Below are positions 32,050 through 42,677 of a stretch of DNA of 64,000 nt, one piece after another; position 1 is the first letter of the stretch; every line of letters starts with the position of its first letter. The position numbers and the translations under genes were made by a program. The DNA comes from Sepiola atlantica (lineage: Eukaryota; Mollusca; Cephalopoda; Sepiida; Sepiolidae). The DNA lies in the NCBI GenBank assembly GCA_963556195.1, contig OY744544.1, forward strand, positions 42,380,984 to 42,444,983, given 5' to 3'. Under the pieces are notes generated by a model. The model saw only the letters and a list, made by a program, of their open reading frames with translations. It was not told the DNA's origin and searched no databases.

Positions 32050-33795
32050 GGGATTGGAAGATTCATGGAAGAGGTCAGCAAAGGAGATAAAGAGCAGAAT
32101 GCAGAGAGAATGAGTAAAAAAGATTATCTTTGTAAACCATAAAAGAAAGAAAAGCCGTAGCAGTTTCCATTAATATGGCATCGAAAGGCCCCACTAAAAA
32201 CTACTGCATTCCAGACTCCATTCACCAAATGGCAATACAGCAGCCATGGCATTTTACACCTGCTGATAGGACAGCCTCTTTGGGAGTTACTCAAAGGTTC
32301 CTTAGACTATCAGACAGATAATGTCAGCCCAGGTAAAACGTTTACCTCCAGCACCCTTACTAGTGACATGGCAACAAAGATAGAAAGATAAAATTACTCA
32401 AATCATCCCCAGCTAGTGCTCATACTACACTGCAACACCAAGGGACAGCGTTTTCTTCCCCTTTGTCAGAAACATTGCTCATGAAAAATGAGGACTGAGT
32501 AGCAAAGTAGAGGAAGTAAGAGTGCATTTTTACTTTCAATTTGTTTGGGTGAAAGTTAAATGGTTTTCTGTTAAAAAAAATAAGTATCTTCTTAGTATAA
32601 GTTTTCTTTACTCTTCAAAAAGAAAATATTAAAAAAATTGAAGATATGTTATTTTAAGCTTACTGAATAGGAACGTCATTCTAAGAAGGAAAACCAGTAG
32701 GTGACTCTTAGAATTAAGATGTACATAACTATTTTAGAATATTTTCTCTTTTGAATATTAATTTTTTTCTCCCCATGAGCAAAGTGACCATCTATCAGTT
32801 TTAGGATTGGCTCTGACATTTTTTTAGTTCGGATTTGTGTTAGATAGTGGTGGTTGCAGAGAGTAAGAGGGTTCCCTAAAAGAGAGGGTGGGAGCCAAAA
32901 CGGAAATCGGAAGTGATGTCATTACGGTGGGAGACTTGGTCGATCTTTTTTTCCTGACTCTTGACCAGGGCAGTTGTAAAAAGGCCCAGTTTGTGCCAGT
33001 AGGTGAGGCCAGGGAGAGAACAGTGGTGCAAATGGCCTGAGGTAATTATTTCTTCTCTCTCTTTCGCGCGTGCAAGAGTCACACATCTGTTCGTCCTTTT
33101 ATGTTAAATAAATCTTCAAAACTAAATCCCAGAGTTCGATCACAGCCAAAAGACAGTTAACACCAACTGGCAGAGACAAACCCTGGTTATACACACACAT
33201 GTTATCATGAGACCATTCTCACAAACATAACTTTCTCCTTTGGGAGGCGTGAGGGTAGTATATGTTCGTTAGTCATATATACTAGCAAAAATATAGATAT
33301 AAGAAAAATTCCATAGTCTGAAACACTCCTCCTCCATTCAAAAAAAACAAAAAAAAACAAAAAAAAACACGCAGTTGCACCAATATTCATTGATACCACA
33401 GAAAGTGGAATGATAAGAACAAGGAGGAAAAGCACCAACCAGACCTCTACTGGATAGACACAGAGAGTACTGGAATTTTGAGGAGACTTATTGTCACGCA
33501 AATTCCAGAAAAAAAAGAACTCAAAAGTGATTTGTAATGATGATCAAAAGAAACAGAAAGTGTTGGGAATCTGGAGAGACTTGTTGTCACTTGCACTCCA
33601 GTGAACATCACCTGTTTTGCAAGTGAGAGATCACTAGTAATGACTCGTGAGAACTCCTAATGAGCAAGAAATAATAGTGATTACGCAAGGATAGTTTTAA
33701 AAATCATTCAAGGCAATGTGAAATTTGACCAAACTCAACACATTAGGTCAGAGGATTTGTTTTAAACACTACACTTGCCCAGCATAACGATTATC
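32050..33795. other. Unassigned DNA
   Basis: No exon or recognised repeat is supported. It holds an A-rich AAAAAAACAAAAAAAAACAA segment near 33341-33368. Two partly similar stretches (GGAGACTTATTGTCACGCAA at 33481 and GGAGAGACTTGTTGTCACTT at 33571) suggest an old duplication. Confidence 0.35.
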
Positions 33796-33799
33796 CTAA

Positions 33800-34060
33800 T
33801 AACGCATCGGTTACGCTGGTATGATCATGTGGAGCGTTCACCCTCTTGGATAAACATTTACAGAAGCATGGATGTCTTAAATAGCAGGAAGGTTGGCCGG
33901 CCAAGAAAAACTTGAAAGCAAGTTGCTCAGAGTGGAATTTTGAGACAGTTGACCCATGAGAACTGGGGAGTGAGCTTGCGTAATATCAGAAAACGTTTGA
34001 CCCCTGAACAAGGGAAAAAGTGACGTCAAATGAATAGAAGAAGATTCAGGTATCCATCGA
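33800..34060 (+). pseudogene. LINE C-terminal fragment
   Basis: The plus strand gives LRWYDHVERSPSWINIYRSM, NSRKVGRPRKT, then VAQSGILRQLTHENWGVSLR and NIRKRLTPEQGKK. RWYxHVERxxxxW and GRPRKTW are typical of the end of LINE ORF2. A stop after GRPRKT shows decay. The minus-strand open frame over this region is a shadow. Confidence 0.6.
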
Positions 34061-34099
34061 CAATAGCCATAACCTAACCTCAACAAACATAACTCATGG

Positions 34100-35340
34100 G
34101 TCCTACACTATATTAGTAACTTATTCATTAATAGTTAAAGCAAAGTTATCTTCTCTTGTTGAGTAGTCATCAAAATGGTGCCTTCATCCTTATCATTAGA
34201 AAATGTTAACTTAAAAACTATTTATTTTCAAAGTTAGAACAATAATTGCTTATGACTGAGTTTGCACACCATTAAATTATGTTCGACCATGGTCTGAAAC
34301 AGTAGCAACTGTACACACAAAGTTATACATGCATATACAATCACTGTATATACAATATGCAGTCACTGTATATGGAGTCATTATGTAATAATAAGCATCA
34401 CAGTTGCCTCTCGCACGTTTTTTTTAAGGGATAAGATGTCTCCACTGGACTGAAAAAAGAAAAGGAAACCATTTATTCCTTCTAGCCTTTTCTTCCCACG
34501 CCAAGAAGTGCTTTAGGCTATTTAGTGAGTGATGGTTTGCACGTGATGTTGCTAGGCAACAAAACTTCCTTACCACCCGATAAAAAAAAAAGACGTTCAA
34601 TTCTCCAGTTTTCCATTTCCTTATACTTTTTACCCCCCTTCCTCAGTCAGCTATTGCCATCTAACAAGAAGCCCATATTGGAAAATGAATGCACAAAGTT
34701 ATTTCTGGGTCAGCATCGTTTTTTTATTTTTCAATTCTTTAGGGGTTTTTTTAATGAGCATTTTTTTTCATAATCGTCAAAGAAAAAACAGATTTTGGTT
34801 AAATTTCAACATAGGTAGTAGTATCAACCATTAAAATATTTTGCTTGGTTTCTGCCCAACTCTTTTGATAAAATTGATTGTAGATTTTTAATTATATTTC
34901 TTGTCTAATAATGTTATTAAGATAGATTTTAGGACAACTGTGTGTGTGTTTCTCAAGTCAATGTAACTTCGATAATTACACTTATGGTGTTATAACAACT
35001 TGGTTCAATTAATGATCAAACAATAATGAAATAATTAAATTTAACTTTCAAAATCCTATTTAAAAAAATAATATTAAGGTAATAAAAACAAAAGACATAG
35101 TTTTAAAAATTTGTTTAAATCTAAACAAAAATTAAAGTCAATACTCCCGGATAACACCGGGTAAGTACAGATAGTAATGTATATAAATTTTAACTTTTAT
35201 TCAAAATTTCTTTGTATGACCGCCATCTTTTTTTTATTTTTGCAAATTTTATTGTCGAGTTATTGACTAGTATGTTTTATGTAAAAAGAATGTTTAGTTT
35301 GCCTTTTGTGTATAAAAACATTCTTTAAAAAGTAAGTGGC
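34100..35340. other. Unassigned AT-rich DNA
   Basis: No gene supported. Poly-A and poly-T runs are frequent. TGACCGCCATCTTTTTTTT near 35217 recalls the inner part of the palindromic element at 41.2-41.4 kb. Confidence 0.35.
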
Positions 35341-35344
35341 CTTG

Positions 35345-35545
35345 CTTCTGTTGGACTGAGATATTATTCTGTTCATCGCCACATCCCAAGCTTTGCCTTC
35401 TCTCTTTGAGAAGGTGTTAGTTTATTGTTGATCACCTGAGGCGCCCCTACCAGTAAATGTCGACTGGACTGCTCAGACATTTTTGTAGGCCAGAGTGCAC
35501 TTACTTTTAGTACGTTGGCTTTTCAAACCACACCTTTATTACAAG
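35345..35545 (+). mobile_element. SINE of the U2-headed family, diverged
   Basis: AAGCTTTGCCTTCTCTCTTT, GAGAAGGTGTTAGTTTATTG, then CACCTGAGGCGCCCCTACC, GCTCAGACA and TACGTTGGCTTTTCAAACCA follow the body of the copies at 16.3 and 42.2 kb in opposite orientation. The upstream TTGGACTGAGATATTATTCT may be a decayed U2 head, but that is uncertain. Confidence 0.5.
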
Positions 35546-37695
35546 AACGAACAAAACAAAAAAGGGGTGAAAAAAACAAATGTGCAACAAATAAATGTTA
35601 CTAAAGTCAACATAAGTTACTCTTCTACCTACCTGGATAAGTTTATTTGTGTTTCAACTTATTTTTGAAGCGTTTTTTGGTAAAAACATTGTGTTCAGTT
35701 AGAACGAAAAAGAAGAGTGTGCGATAATCAATGCAGGTGTACCCCTGAGCCGTGATAATCGCTCAAAAATTGAAAATTAAACAAAATATGTTAGAACATT
35801 ACATTTTCGCACGATTAGTGACATTTATTGGATGCGTTTCGATTCAGTGTGTAGATGCTTATATCTTTAATTTGAGTGTTTATTACTTTTCTTGTCTTTG
35901 CTCTGCATGTTTTATTTTTTTATTCTTAGATTTCAATGTAGATTTTTTTTTGTAATAATTCTTTTTGTGGCAAGTTCGGATCTATTAGCCTTGTACCTTA
36001 CTCTATTGGTTCTTTTGTAACTGAGATCTCATAATGAATAAGCACATATGGGCGTGATTGAAAGGGACTACATTTTTATTGTTTCCGGCCATTATTTTGT
36101 TGCATATAGCATTCGATTTTGTGAAGTCGAATCCATAATGGCCCATTATAATGAAAGAAGTTGAAGTTATTGGGTATTCATAACCATTACAAATAAAGTT
36201 TTAGCTGAGGTCAACAGTCTCTCTGACTCCATGTTCGAAGAATAGTCAACGACTGTTAATATTTATTCATAATAAAACAATATTTAAATTTAAATTAAAC
36301 AAAACAAAAAAATGATCATTGTAAATTAGGCACAAGGCCAGAATCGTTTTTTTTTGGGGGGGGGGGGATAGTCATAACCTTTTGCCTGACTACTTTGTCT
36401 AACTCTGAACTAGTCTCAGTCACCTCAATATCGCATTCACTCTATATGCTAATCCTACTTTAAAAACAATCCCCAAATGTTTTTAAAGTGAATTTTATTT
36501 CCGAAAATAACTTGAAATATGGTGGGGAGTGGGACAAATTACAAACACCCAGAATAAAAATAAGAACCAAATAAAATGACATAAAGGGCAGGTTAGTAAG
36601 GCATTGTTGTTTAACAGAAAATACCTTTTATTTCAGCAGTTCTGAAAAGGGATTAAAAACAGACAATAGTAATCTTTACAAAAAGTGGGGCACAACGTCT
36701 CCTGGCAAACTTCATTTTAGGCTGATGAGTTAGACAGAACCAGCCTTAGCACATCTGATTCCTTGTGCGGTCTAATTCCAATTGTTTGAAAGCGGGAAAA
36801 ACACTTGCATGAGCGTGCGTCGAAGAACTAGTTCAACAAACTGAATTCATACACCAAGTCGATGGGCCAATTACTCAGGGCTAACATTTGTTTATTTACT
36901 TCAAGAGAAAATAGTAGATCAAAACATGTGACTGCTACAAGTCTTTACTTGTTTCTACGTCGAGTTTTTGATCATTTTTTGGATAGCGTTTCAGAATAGT
37001 ATCAAAATACTTGTCCATTTCTATATCTTCTATTTATTATGTGTTATCCAACAGATATGCGGATGATAGTGTATGGCATACAGAAGACCGAATGTTCACC
37101 ATGCACCCTCCAAATAAAAAGTGCGTAAAATAGTTTGTGCATATTGATTGATGCAGAAAATCCGGTCCCCTGTATGTCACCATAGTGGTTCCTTGAAAGG
37201 TCACTACAGGGTTACTGAGTGAGTAGGTAGAGTTGGGAATGCCAGGCCAACAGACACCGAGTGTCATATGAGTCAAACTCCTAATTAATTCCTAGATTCC
37301 TAACCTTAACCGACGCCAAGTCGATTTTAGCTTGGTTCCTAATCTGGATAAGTACTTAATTTTTTTTTTATTAATATTAAAAAAATCAATAAAATTAACG
37401 TCATGGAATTTTTCATTAGAGCCGTATTTTTTGAAGAATATGTGTGTGTCCAAAAATATGAAAACTCAAATTAACGTTTTTTTTACATACATTTTTTTAT
37501 GTGGACGAAATTTAGCAGGGAAAATCAAAAACACAAGCAAAATGATAATTTGTGGATATGAAAATCGAAAGTACAATGAAATTGACGATATGTGTACGTA
37601 ATCTAGCGGGATTATTGTCTTTTTGGACATCCATACTTACAAAAGGTAAATGTACAAATTCCATTTTTTAAAGTCACGGTTAGTTTTCCGGATTA
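35546..37695. other. Unassigned DNA with one repeat copy
   Basis: 36330-36545 is the second copy of the repeat at 4745-4990, with a T run directly followed by a G run of 12-14. The frames at 35.75, 37.04 and 37.33 kb show no family features or flanking splice sites I trust. Confidence 0.35.
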
Positions 37696-37699
37696 CTGA

Positions 37700-37828
37700 T
37701 ATAATTCTATAGGTAAGATAATTATTTATATTTCTAGAATACATTGCTCACAGAATACATTGCTCACAGAATACATTGCTCACAGAATACATTGCTCACA
37801 GAATACATTGCTCACAGAATACATTGCT
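37700..37828. repeat. Tandem array, 16-bp unit, six copies
   Basis: AGAATACATTGCTCAC is repeated from 37736. The flank TAGGTAAGATAATTATTTAT also occurs at 40319 next to a single unit (CAGAATACATTGCTTTC). The array therefore arose by local expansion in one copy of a dispersed repeat. Confidence 0.85.
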
Positions 37829-37888
37829 TTTTGTTCTCAACATGATTGACCACTGCCTTCTAATATGTCAACAGGACATGCTTTCGTT

Positions 37889-37966
37889 ATGTAACACATA
37901 TACGTCACCACATAATGTAACACATATACGTCACCACATAATGTAACACATATACGTCACCACATA
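37889..37966. repeat. Tandem array, 26-bp unit, three copies
   Basis: ATGTAACACATATACGTCAC followed by CACATA is repeated three times without variation. Confidence 0.9.
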
Positions 37967-38465
37967 ACTACTGTTACTGACTGATGGCCTGGAATGTACG
38001 AAATTGAAGTTTTAATAGAAATCTGTATTCATGGAGCATTCTTAGTTACGGATTTTTTTTAAAAATCCGTTTCAATGACTGGTAATCATTTTCAATGATG
38101 AATTGAGTTTCATATACAAATTGGTAAAATTTGTTACAAGCAACCTCTATACTAAGTTATTCTAATTTGATACGACAGTAATTATGTTCTGTAAAAGCTG
38201 TCAATGTTGATAAGTATCATACTGGTAGCCATTTGTTTCCGTGTTTTTGTAGTAGTACTGCTCTGAATCCTTTCACGCTCGCCTCTATCGTTATTTTATG
38301 TTTGTACATTTGGATTATAAAATTGTAGGATTGGAGAACCCATAATTAATTTTTTTTTTTTTAAGTTTCTACGGCTTCTATGTGAGGTTTGTCAAATAAC
38401 CAGTGTATCTCATTATGTAAGAGTTCTCTTAACAACGGTGCGATTCGTAGAATTTGATATATTCG

Positions 38466-38910
38466 GACTACTGTTCTCATTGTGGGTGTTTTTATTACAA
38501 CGTTTCGGCCGATGTAACCTCCGACCTTCTTCAGGTGTACTTTGTTGAACTCGGGAATCTTTCTGTCAAACTCGGGAATCTGAATAGAATTTCGAACGGA
38601 CCCGTGGCGCAGTGGATATAGTACTAAGTATAATTCAGTTCTAAGTGACAGTCATCTGAAGGTTGAAGGTTCAATCCTCAGTGCGGGTGATACAATGAAT
38701 TGCGAATTACTGAAGACTTCTTCCCAGTCATAGCAGATGGAACGAGAGCCTCCCGTGAATTTAATAAAGGGTTCCGTTCGAAATTCCGTCCAAATTCCCA
38801 AGTTCGACAGAAAGATTCCCGAGTTCGACAAAGCCGGAGGTTACATCGGTCGAAACGTTGTGATAAAAACACCCAAGATGAGAACAGTAGTCCGAATAAT
38901 CAACCCTCAT
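38466..38910. mobile_element. Fold-back element with tRNA-like core, copy D (best preserved)
   Basis: Left arm (about 38466-38580) and right arm (about 38795-38905) are inverted repeats: CGGACTACTGTTCTCATTGT with AAGATGAGAACAGTAGTCCG, and ACAACGTTTCGGCCGATGTA with TACATCGGTCGAAACGTTGT. The centre on the plus strand is tRNA-like: ACCCGTGGCGCAGTGGATAT (A box TGGCGCAGTGG at 38605-38615) and GGTTCAATCCTCAGTGCGGG (B box GGTTCAATCC at 38669-38678). Its two ends, ACCCG and CGGGT, could pair like an acceptor stem. It is not a tRNA gene: an insert sits where the anticodon arm should be. Confidence 0.7.
38507..38534 (-). other. Hammerhead-like block in the fold-back arm
   Basis: The minus strand reads CTGAAGA, one extra A, stem GGTCG/CGGCC with loop GAGGTTACAT, then GAAAC. 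The extra base between the core and stem II, and poor stem I pairing, suggest a relic rather than an active ribozyme. The same block is seen in the other fold-back copies. Confidence 0.35.
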
Positions 38911-38969
38911 CTCAAAAATTCCAATGCAACGGTGTGATCATTTTCAAGTATTTTGGTATGAACTAGTTT

Positions 38970-39885
38970 ATCATTCCTAAATTTCTGGATATCTTTTTGT
39001 TCATAGGATAGGACATTTATGTAACGTTTACTTTCGACGGATCTGGTTTTATTCCATGATGTGTAATTAAGTGACTTCGGCGTCACACTTTGATTTACTC
39101 AGTTTTAGACCTGAATTCTTTAAATTGTCAATTAGAAAATAATTTCTGGCTAGAATTAAAATTTATAGGCAAAATGTCAAGTATAGTTGATTTCTTAATC
39201 AAAGAAAAAGTTGTTATTATTGCAGACCAAATCAAATCGAATTTAAATAAGTAGAGCACAACAAAAAAAGTATATTTCGTCCATAAATTCTATTTTCATC
39301 ATTTAAATCCTAATTGTAATAACAAGATTATTAGGGAGTATGTAAAGGAAATGTGTCAATCAAAGTATTTTGCCTGTGTACAAGAGAAGGAAACAGTTGG
39401 TCTGCACATGGCATCATGTGTGCAATAAATAAATTTTAATGTTTATTGTAAACAAACGTAACTGTTTATCTAGTAGCCGAAAAAGATAGATTAATGTAGA
39501 ATTTATTTTTTTATTAATGTCATATGCAGATTCAGCTTTTTAGGTCATTATTGAAAATTGTCTCCATTGTAGACGGAATATTAATTTTCTAAAGAAACTG
39601 AAGCAAAAGACATTTTGGTATTATAAAGTATATGCTGGAAGGGGAAAAAGAGAAAGTGCCTCGGCAGAATCAAATATCGATTTTTCAGATGCAATTGTCT
39701 AAATGTGAGAATCTGGCTGACTTTTCTTTATATAATAGATACACAACAGGAAGAGAGAAATGTGTCAGGGATGAACAAGATATGAAGTTGGCTTTAACTA
39801 GACTTCTTCCTCATCTTATTCATATCGAAGAATTAATTTGTTGATGTCTACAATTTTATCATCTTCATCATCATAATATTCAGTT
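38970..39885. other. Unassigned DNA
   Basis: An open frame of 70 codons at 39632-39844 (start MLEGEKEKVPRQNQI) has no recognisable domain, no clear splice context and no promoter. I would not call it a gene. Confidence 0.35.
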
Positions 39886-39889
39886 TAAC

Positions 39890-40240
39890 GTCTGTTTTAC
39901 GTACTGTCATGAATTGGATGACTTTTAGAAATTGACTTCCAAACTAACCTATCTCTGTCTTTATTTATCGCCCTTTCTCTCAAGTCCATTCTTATCACCT
40001 CTTCTGAGGTGTTTTCTGGCCTTCCCCTGTGAACTAAACCTGCTACCTCAACTGTTCTACATCTACTACCCAAGAACTCTCATGCATTCTTTCAATGTGT
40101 CCATACCATCAAAGTCTCCTATTCTGCACACATCTATCTATAATGTCCAGATTGTATCTTCCTCTGAGGTCATCAGATTTAAGCATACCCTCAATCCTCA
40201 CTGGCCAGATTCCACTTCCATACATCACACTGGGTACACA
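39890..40240 (-). pseudogene. LINE C-terminal fragment
   Basis: The minus strand gives a decayed SVMYGSGIWPVRIEGMLK, then CVQNRRLWWYGHIERMHESS and VVDVEQLR. Its end, ACGTCTGTTTTACG in the plus strand, is the 3' end shared with the copies at 6.2 and 25.7 kb. The plus-strand 115-codon frame is its shadow. Confidence 0.6.
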
Positions 40241-40279
40241 TGCCTGATGGTTTGGTTTACGGCATATCACCATCTATGA

Positions 40280-41040
40280 GTTATTTAATGTCGAATAAAG
40301 GTGTTAAATATAGTTCTATAGGTATGATAATTATTTTATATTTCCAGAATACATTGCTTTCAGAAAAGAATTTTACAGAGAGGGTCGGGGCATTACTCTA
40401 AGAAAACACCACTCCCAGAAAAACATTATTCTGTGAAAACATTAAAAAAAATTACTCCTGGATATTGGTAATCTTCTTTGTTCTCAACATCGCCTTTTAG
40501 TATCTATTTGGGAAGAAAAAATAAAGTAGAAATAAGATTTTGATTCTTTAAGAATCAGATTGAATAATATGGTTGGGGATTAACTTATAGATACTAGGGC
40601 ATGACGTGACTAGCCGATTGATCGGATCGTGCCTCTTGGATCTCCTGTCTAGTCGAGGAGCCGAAGTGGAAGAATGTATCAGTCACCAGGATTCTGTCCT
40701 AAGGCATAACGGGTCGCAACTCACAGCCTACAAGTGGCCCCGTTTTCAGGGGAGGTGGGTGGTGGTACCCCTCTGCATGGGGTTGCAGTTGGTGAATTCA
40801 TGGCCCCACCGACATTCCCTTGGTTGACAGTGGTAACAATCTGTTGTATTCATTTTACAATCATACCACTAGATAAATATGACCATTAAGAAATCCTTGG
40901 CAAATCATCACAGAAGTTGCACCGGCATTTCATGCAACTGCTGGTATTCTAAACTGCAACGAAATGAATACTTCAATATTCATAAATTCTTAGAATATCG
41001 GTGCATTTTGATAGCAAAGAAATTTGGCGAAAGTGTAGTA
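40280..41040. other. Unassigned DNA including a repeat flank
   Basis: 40311-40370 shares its text with 37700-37760. The GC-richer part at 40600-40820 has an open frame without any recognised feature. Confidence 0.35.
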
Positions 41041-41042
41041 GA

Positions 41043-41563
41043 GTTAACAACGAAAAAAAAGGGGGGGGGATGAAACAAATATACAACAAATAACTGTTAC
41101 CAAACGATAGAAAATTTAATATCCTACCAATTAGCATAGTTGAAAACTTTTGGAAACTATTTGTTATTTCAAAATTTGTTTCGTTACTTTCACTTAACCG
41201 ATTCTGTCAAACAAAATGGCGGTCGAATTTTTCTTTTTTAGGTGGCCACTTATTTCACGCTTAAAACAATTAGAAAAAAAAAATAAGCTTGTGGTACCGC
41301 TAACCCTATGTTAAACTTTTTTTTTTATCTTTTAAGCCTGAAATAAGAAACAATCTTAAAAAGAAAAAAGAAAATCAACGGCCATCTTTAATTGACGAAA
41401 TCGGTTAAGTGAAAGTAACGAAACAAATTTTGAAATAACAAAACTTACAAATAGTTTTTCAAAGTTTTAAACTATGTAGATCGGTAGAATATTAAATTTT
41501 CTATATCGTTTCGTAAAGTTATTTTTTGTATAGTTGTTTCTTTCCCCCTTTTTTGTTGTTAAC
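41043..41563. mobile_element. Palindromic (fold-back) element, about 520 bp
   Basis: GTTAACAAC at 41043-41051 and GTTGTTAAC at 41555-41563 are the outer ends of arms of about 190 bases. They include TTTCGTTACTTTCACTTAAC with GTTAAGTGAAAGTAACGAAA and, nearer the centre, CTTATTTCACGCTTAAAA with TTTTAAGCCTGAAATAAG. Only a short A/T-rich loop is unpaired. It has no coding capacity. It could be a MITE or an inverted duplication; no clean target duplication was seen. Confidence 0.75.
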
Positions 41564-41650
41564 TATCTCATACTCCACTTTTGCCAGAAATTTTTATATT
41601 TTTTTTATGTCAAATTTTTCTGATTACATATGATTCCATGTTGGTAGTGG

Positions 41651-41861
41651 GAGTGGGGGTGAAACAAACATCTGATGTTGGAGAGGGGGTGAAACAAATA
41701 TCTGATGTTGGAGAGGGAGTGAAACAAATATCTGATGTTGGAGAGGGGGTGAAACAAATATCTGATGTTGGAGAGGGGGTGAAGCAAATATCTGATGTTG
41801 GAGAGGGGGTGAAACAAATATATGATGTTGGAGAGGGGAGAAGAAACAAACATCTAATCTA
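41651..41861. repeat. Minisatellite, 30-bp unit, seven copies
   Basis: GAGAGGGGGTGAAACAAATA followed by TCTGATGTTG. Because 30 is divisible by three and the unit lacks stops, it is open in several frames on both strands. This is not evidence of a protein. Confidence 0.92.
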
Positions 41862-42094
41862 GAAAGGAAAAACCCCAAATCTTGTTGGTTTGAGATCAAC
41901 AGTATTGGCTGTTGGGAAAGTAGACACTTTTGCAAGAATGGTTTAAAAATAAAATAAATAACTGGAAATAATTGAGACTAACCAAAACTAGAAGTGAAAT
42001 AATGGAAAGGGCAATAATGGCAGCTTCCACTTGTTCAAGTGGTCCTCTTTATAATGGGGTGGCGTCTTCATAAGTACAATTAAGAGTATTGATT

Positions 42095-42420
42095 TACTCC
42101 TCTCCAGGAGTTAGGCACAAGGCCAGTTTTTATCTTACTCCCACAAGTAAGATGTGACCCAAGGTCGGGTCAGGAAAGTGGGTTTAAAAAATTGCCTGGG
42201 CAGCCCTGGTGGGGGCGCCTCAGGCAGTAAGCAATAAACTTACTCCTCCCCAAAGAGGGGAGGCGAAGCCTGGGAGGGCGGACCTCCTAGAACTGCACAG
42301 GACAAACCCATAGACAGGTGTAAATCAAGACTCGAAGGCCAAGACAATACCAGTCCATGGGGTGCAGTATCCATCGGAACAGATACTACACTTTGATCTT
42401 AGCCAAAAGGCGGCCAAGAT
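42095..42420 (-). mobile_element. SINE with U2 snRNA-like head, best copy
   Basis: Read on the minus strand, the head at about 42378-42412 is GCCTTTTGGCTAAGATCAAA then GTGTAGTATCTGTTC. This is the highly conserved 5' region of U2 snRNA, including the segment that pairs with the branch point. After GTTC the U2 sequence stops and an unrelated body begins: GATGGATACTGCACCCCATG, a GCCTCCCCTC/GAGGGGAGGC-type hairpin, GCCTGAGGCGCCCCCACC and the tail CTGGCCTTGTGCCTAACTCC. Since only about 35 U2 bases are kept and several copies share head plus body, this is a dispersed element, not a U2 gene. Confidence 0.7.
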
Positions 42421-42432
42421 AAGAGTAGACAG

Positions 42433-42435
<3 letters not shown>

Positions 42436-42468
<33 letters not shown>
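42436..42468. repeat. (TA)n microsatellite
   Basis: A pure TA run immediately upstream of repeat debris. Confidence 0.9.
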
Positions 42469-42471
<3 letters not shown>

Positions 42472-42598
42472 AATACCCTTCCCAGGACAGATAAAAATGA
42501 CTTAGAATAGAACAGTTTTTTTAACATCTTCTAATCTTCTATTTTGTTTTTTATGGCCCGTACAACGCCGGCTAGCCCTGCTAATATATATATATAAT

Positions 42599-42630
42599 AC
42601 TACTACTACTAATAATACTAATACTACTAC

Positions 42631-42670
<40 letters not shown>

Positions 42671-42672
42671 CA
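42599..42672. repeat. (ACT/AAT)n trinucleotide microsatellite
   Basis: ACTACTACT changes into a run of about a dozen AAT units. It directly abuts the target-site duplication of the solo LTR. Confidence 0.9.
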
Positions 42673-42677
42673 TCATC

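Noticed and set aside
38600..38690. A tRNA gene inside the fold-back element
   Set aside because: A and B boxes and a possible acceptor stem exist, but the interval between them has no anticodon arm and the related copies are equally aberrant.
41605..41853. Three overlapping minus-strand frames of about 80-100 codons with FTPSPTSDIC-like repeats, and a plus-strand GEGVKQISDV repeat
   Set aside because: All come from a 30-bp minisatellite that lacks stops in several frames; there is no splice, start or homology support.
42378..42412. A genuine U2 snRNA gene on the minus strand
   Set aside because: Only about 35 bases of the 5' region are kept, the Sm site and 3' stem-loops are missing, and the same truncated head occurs in several dispersed copies.
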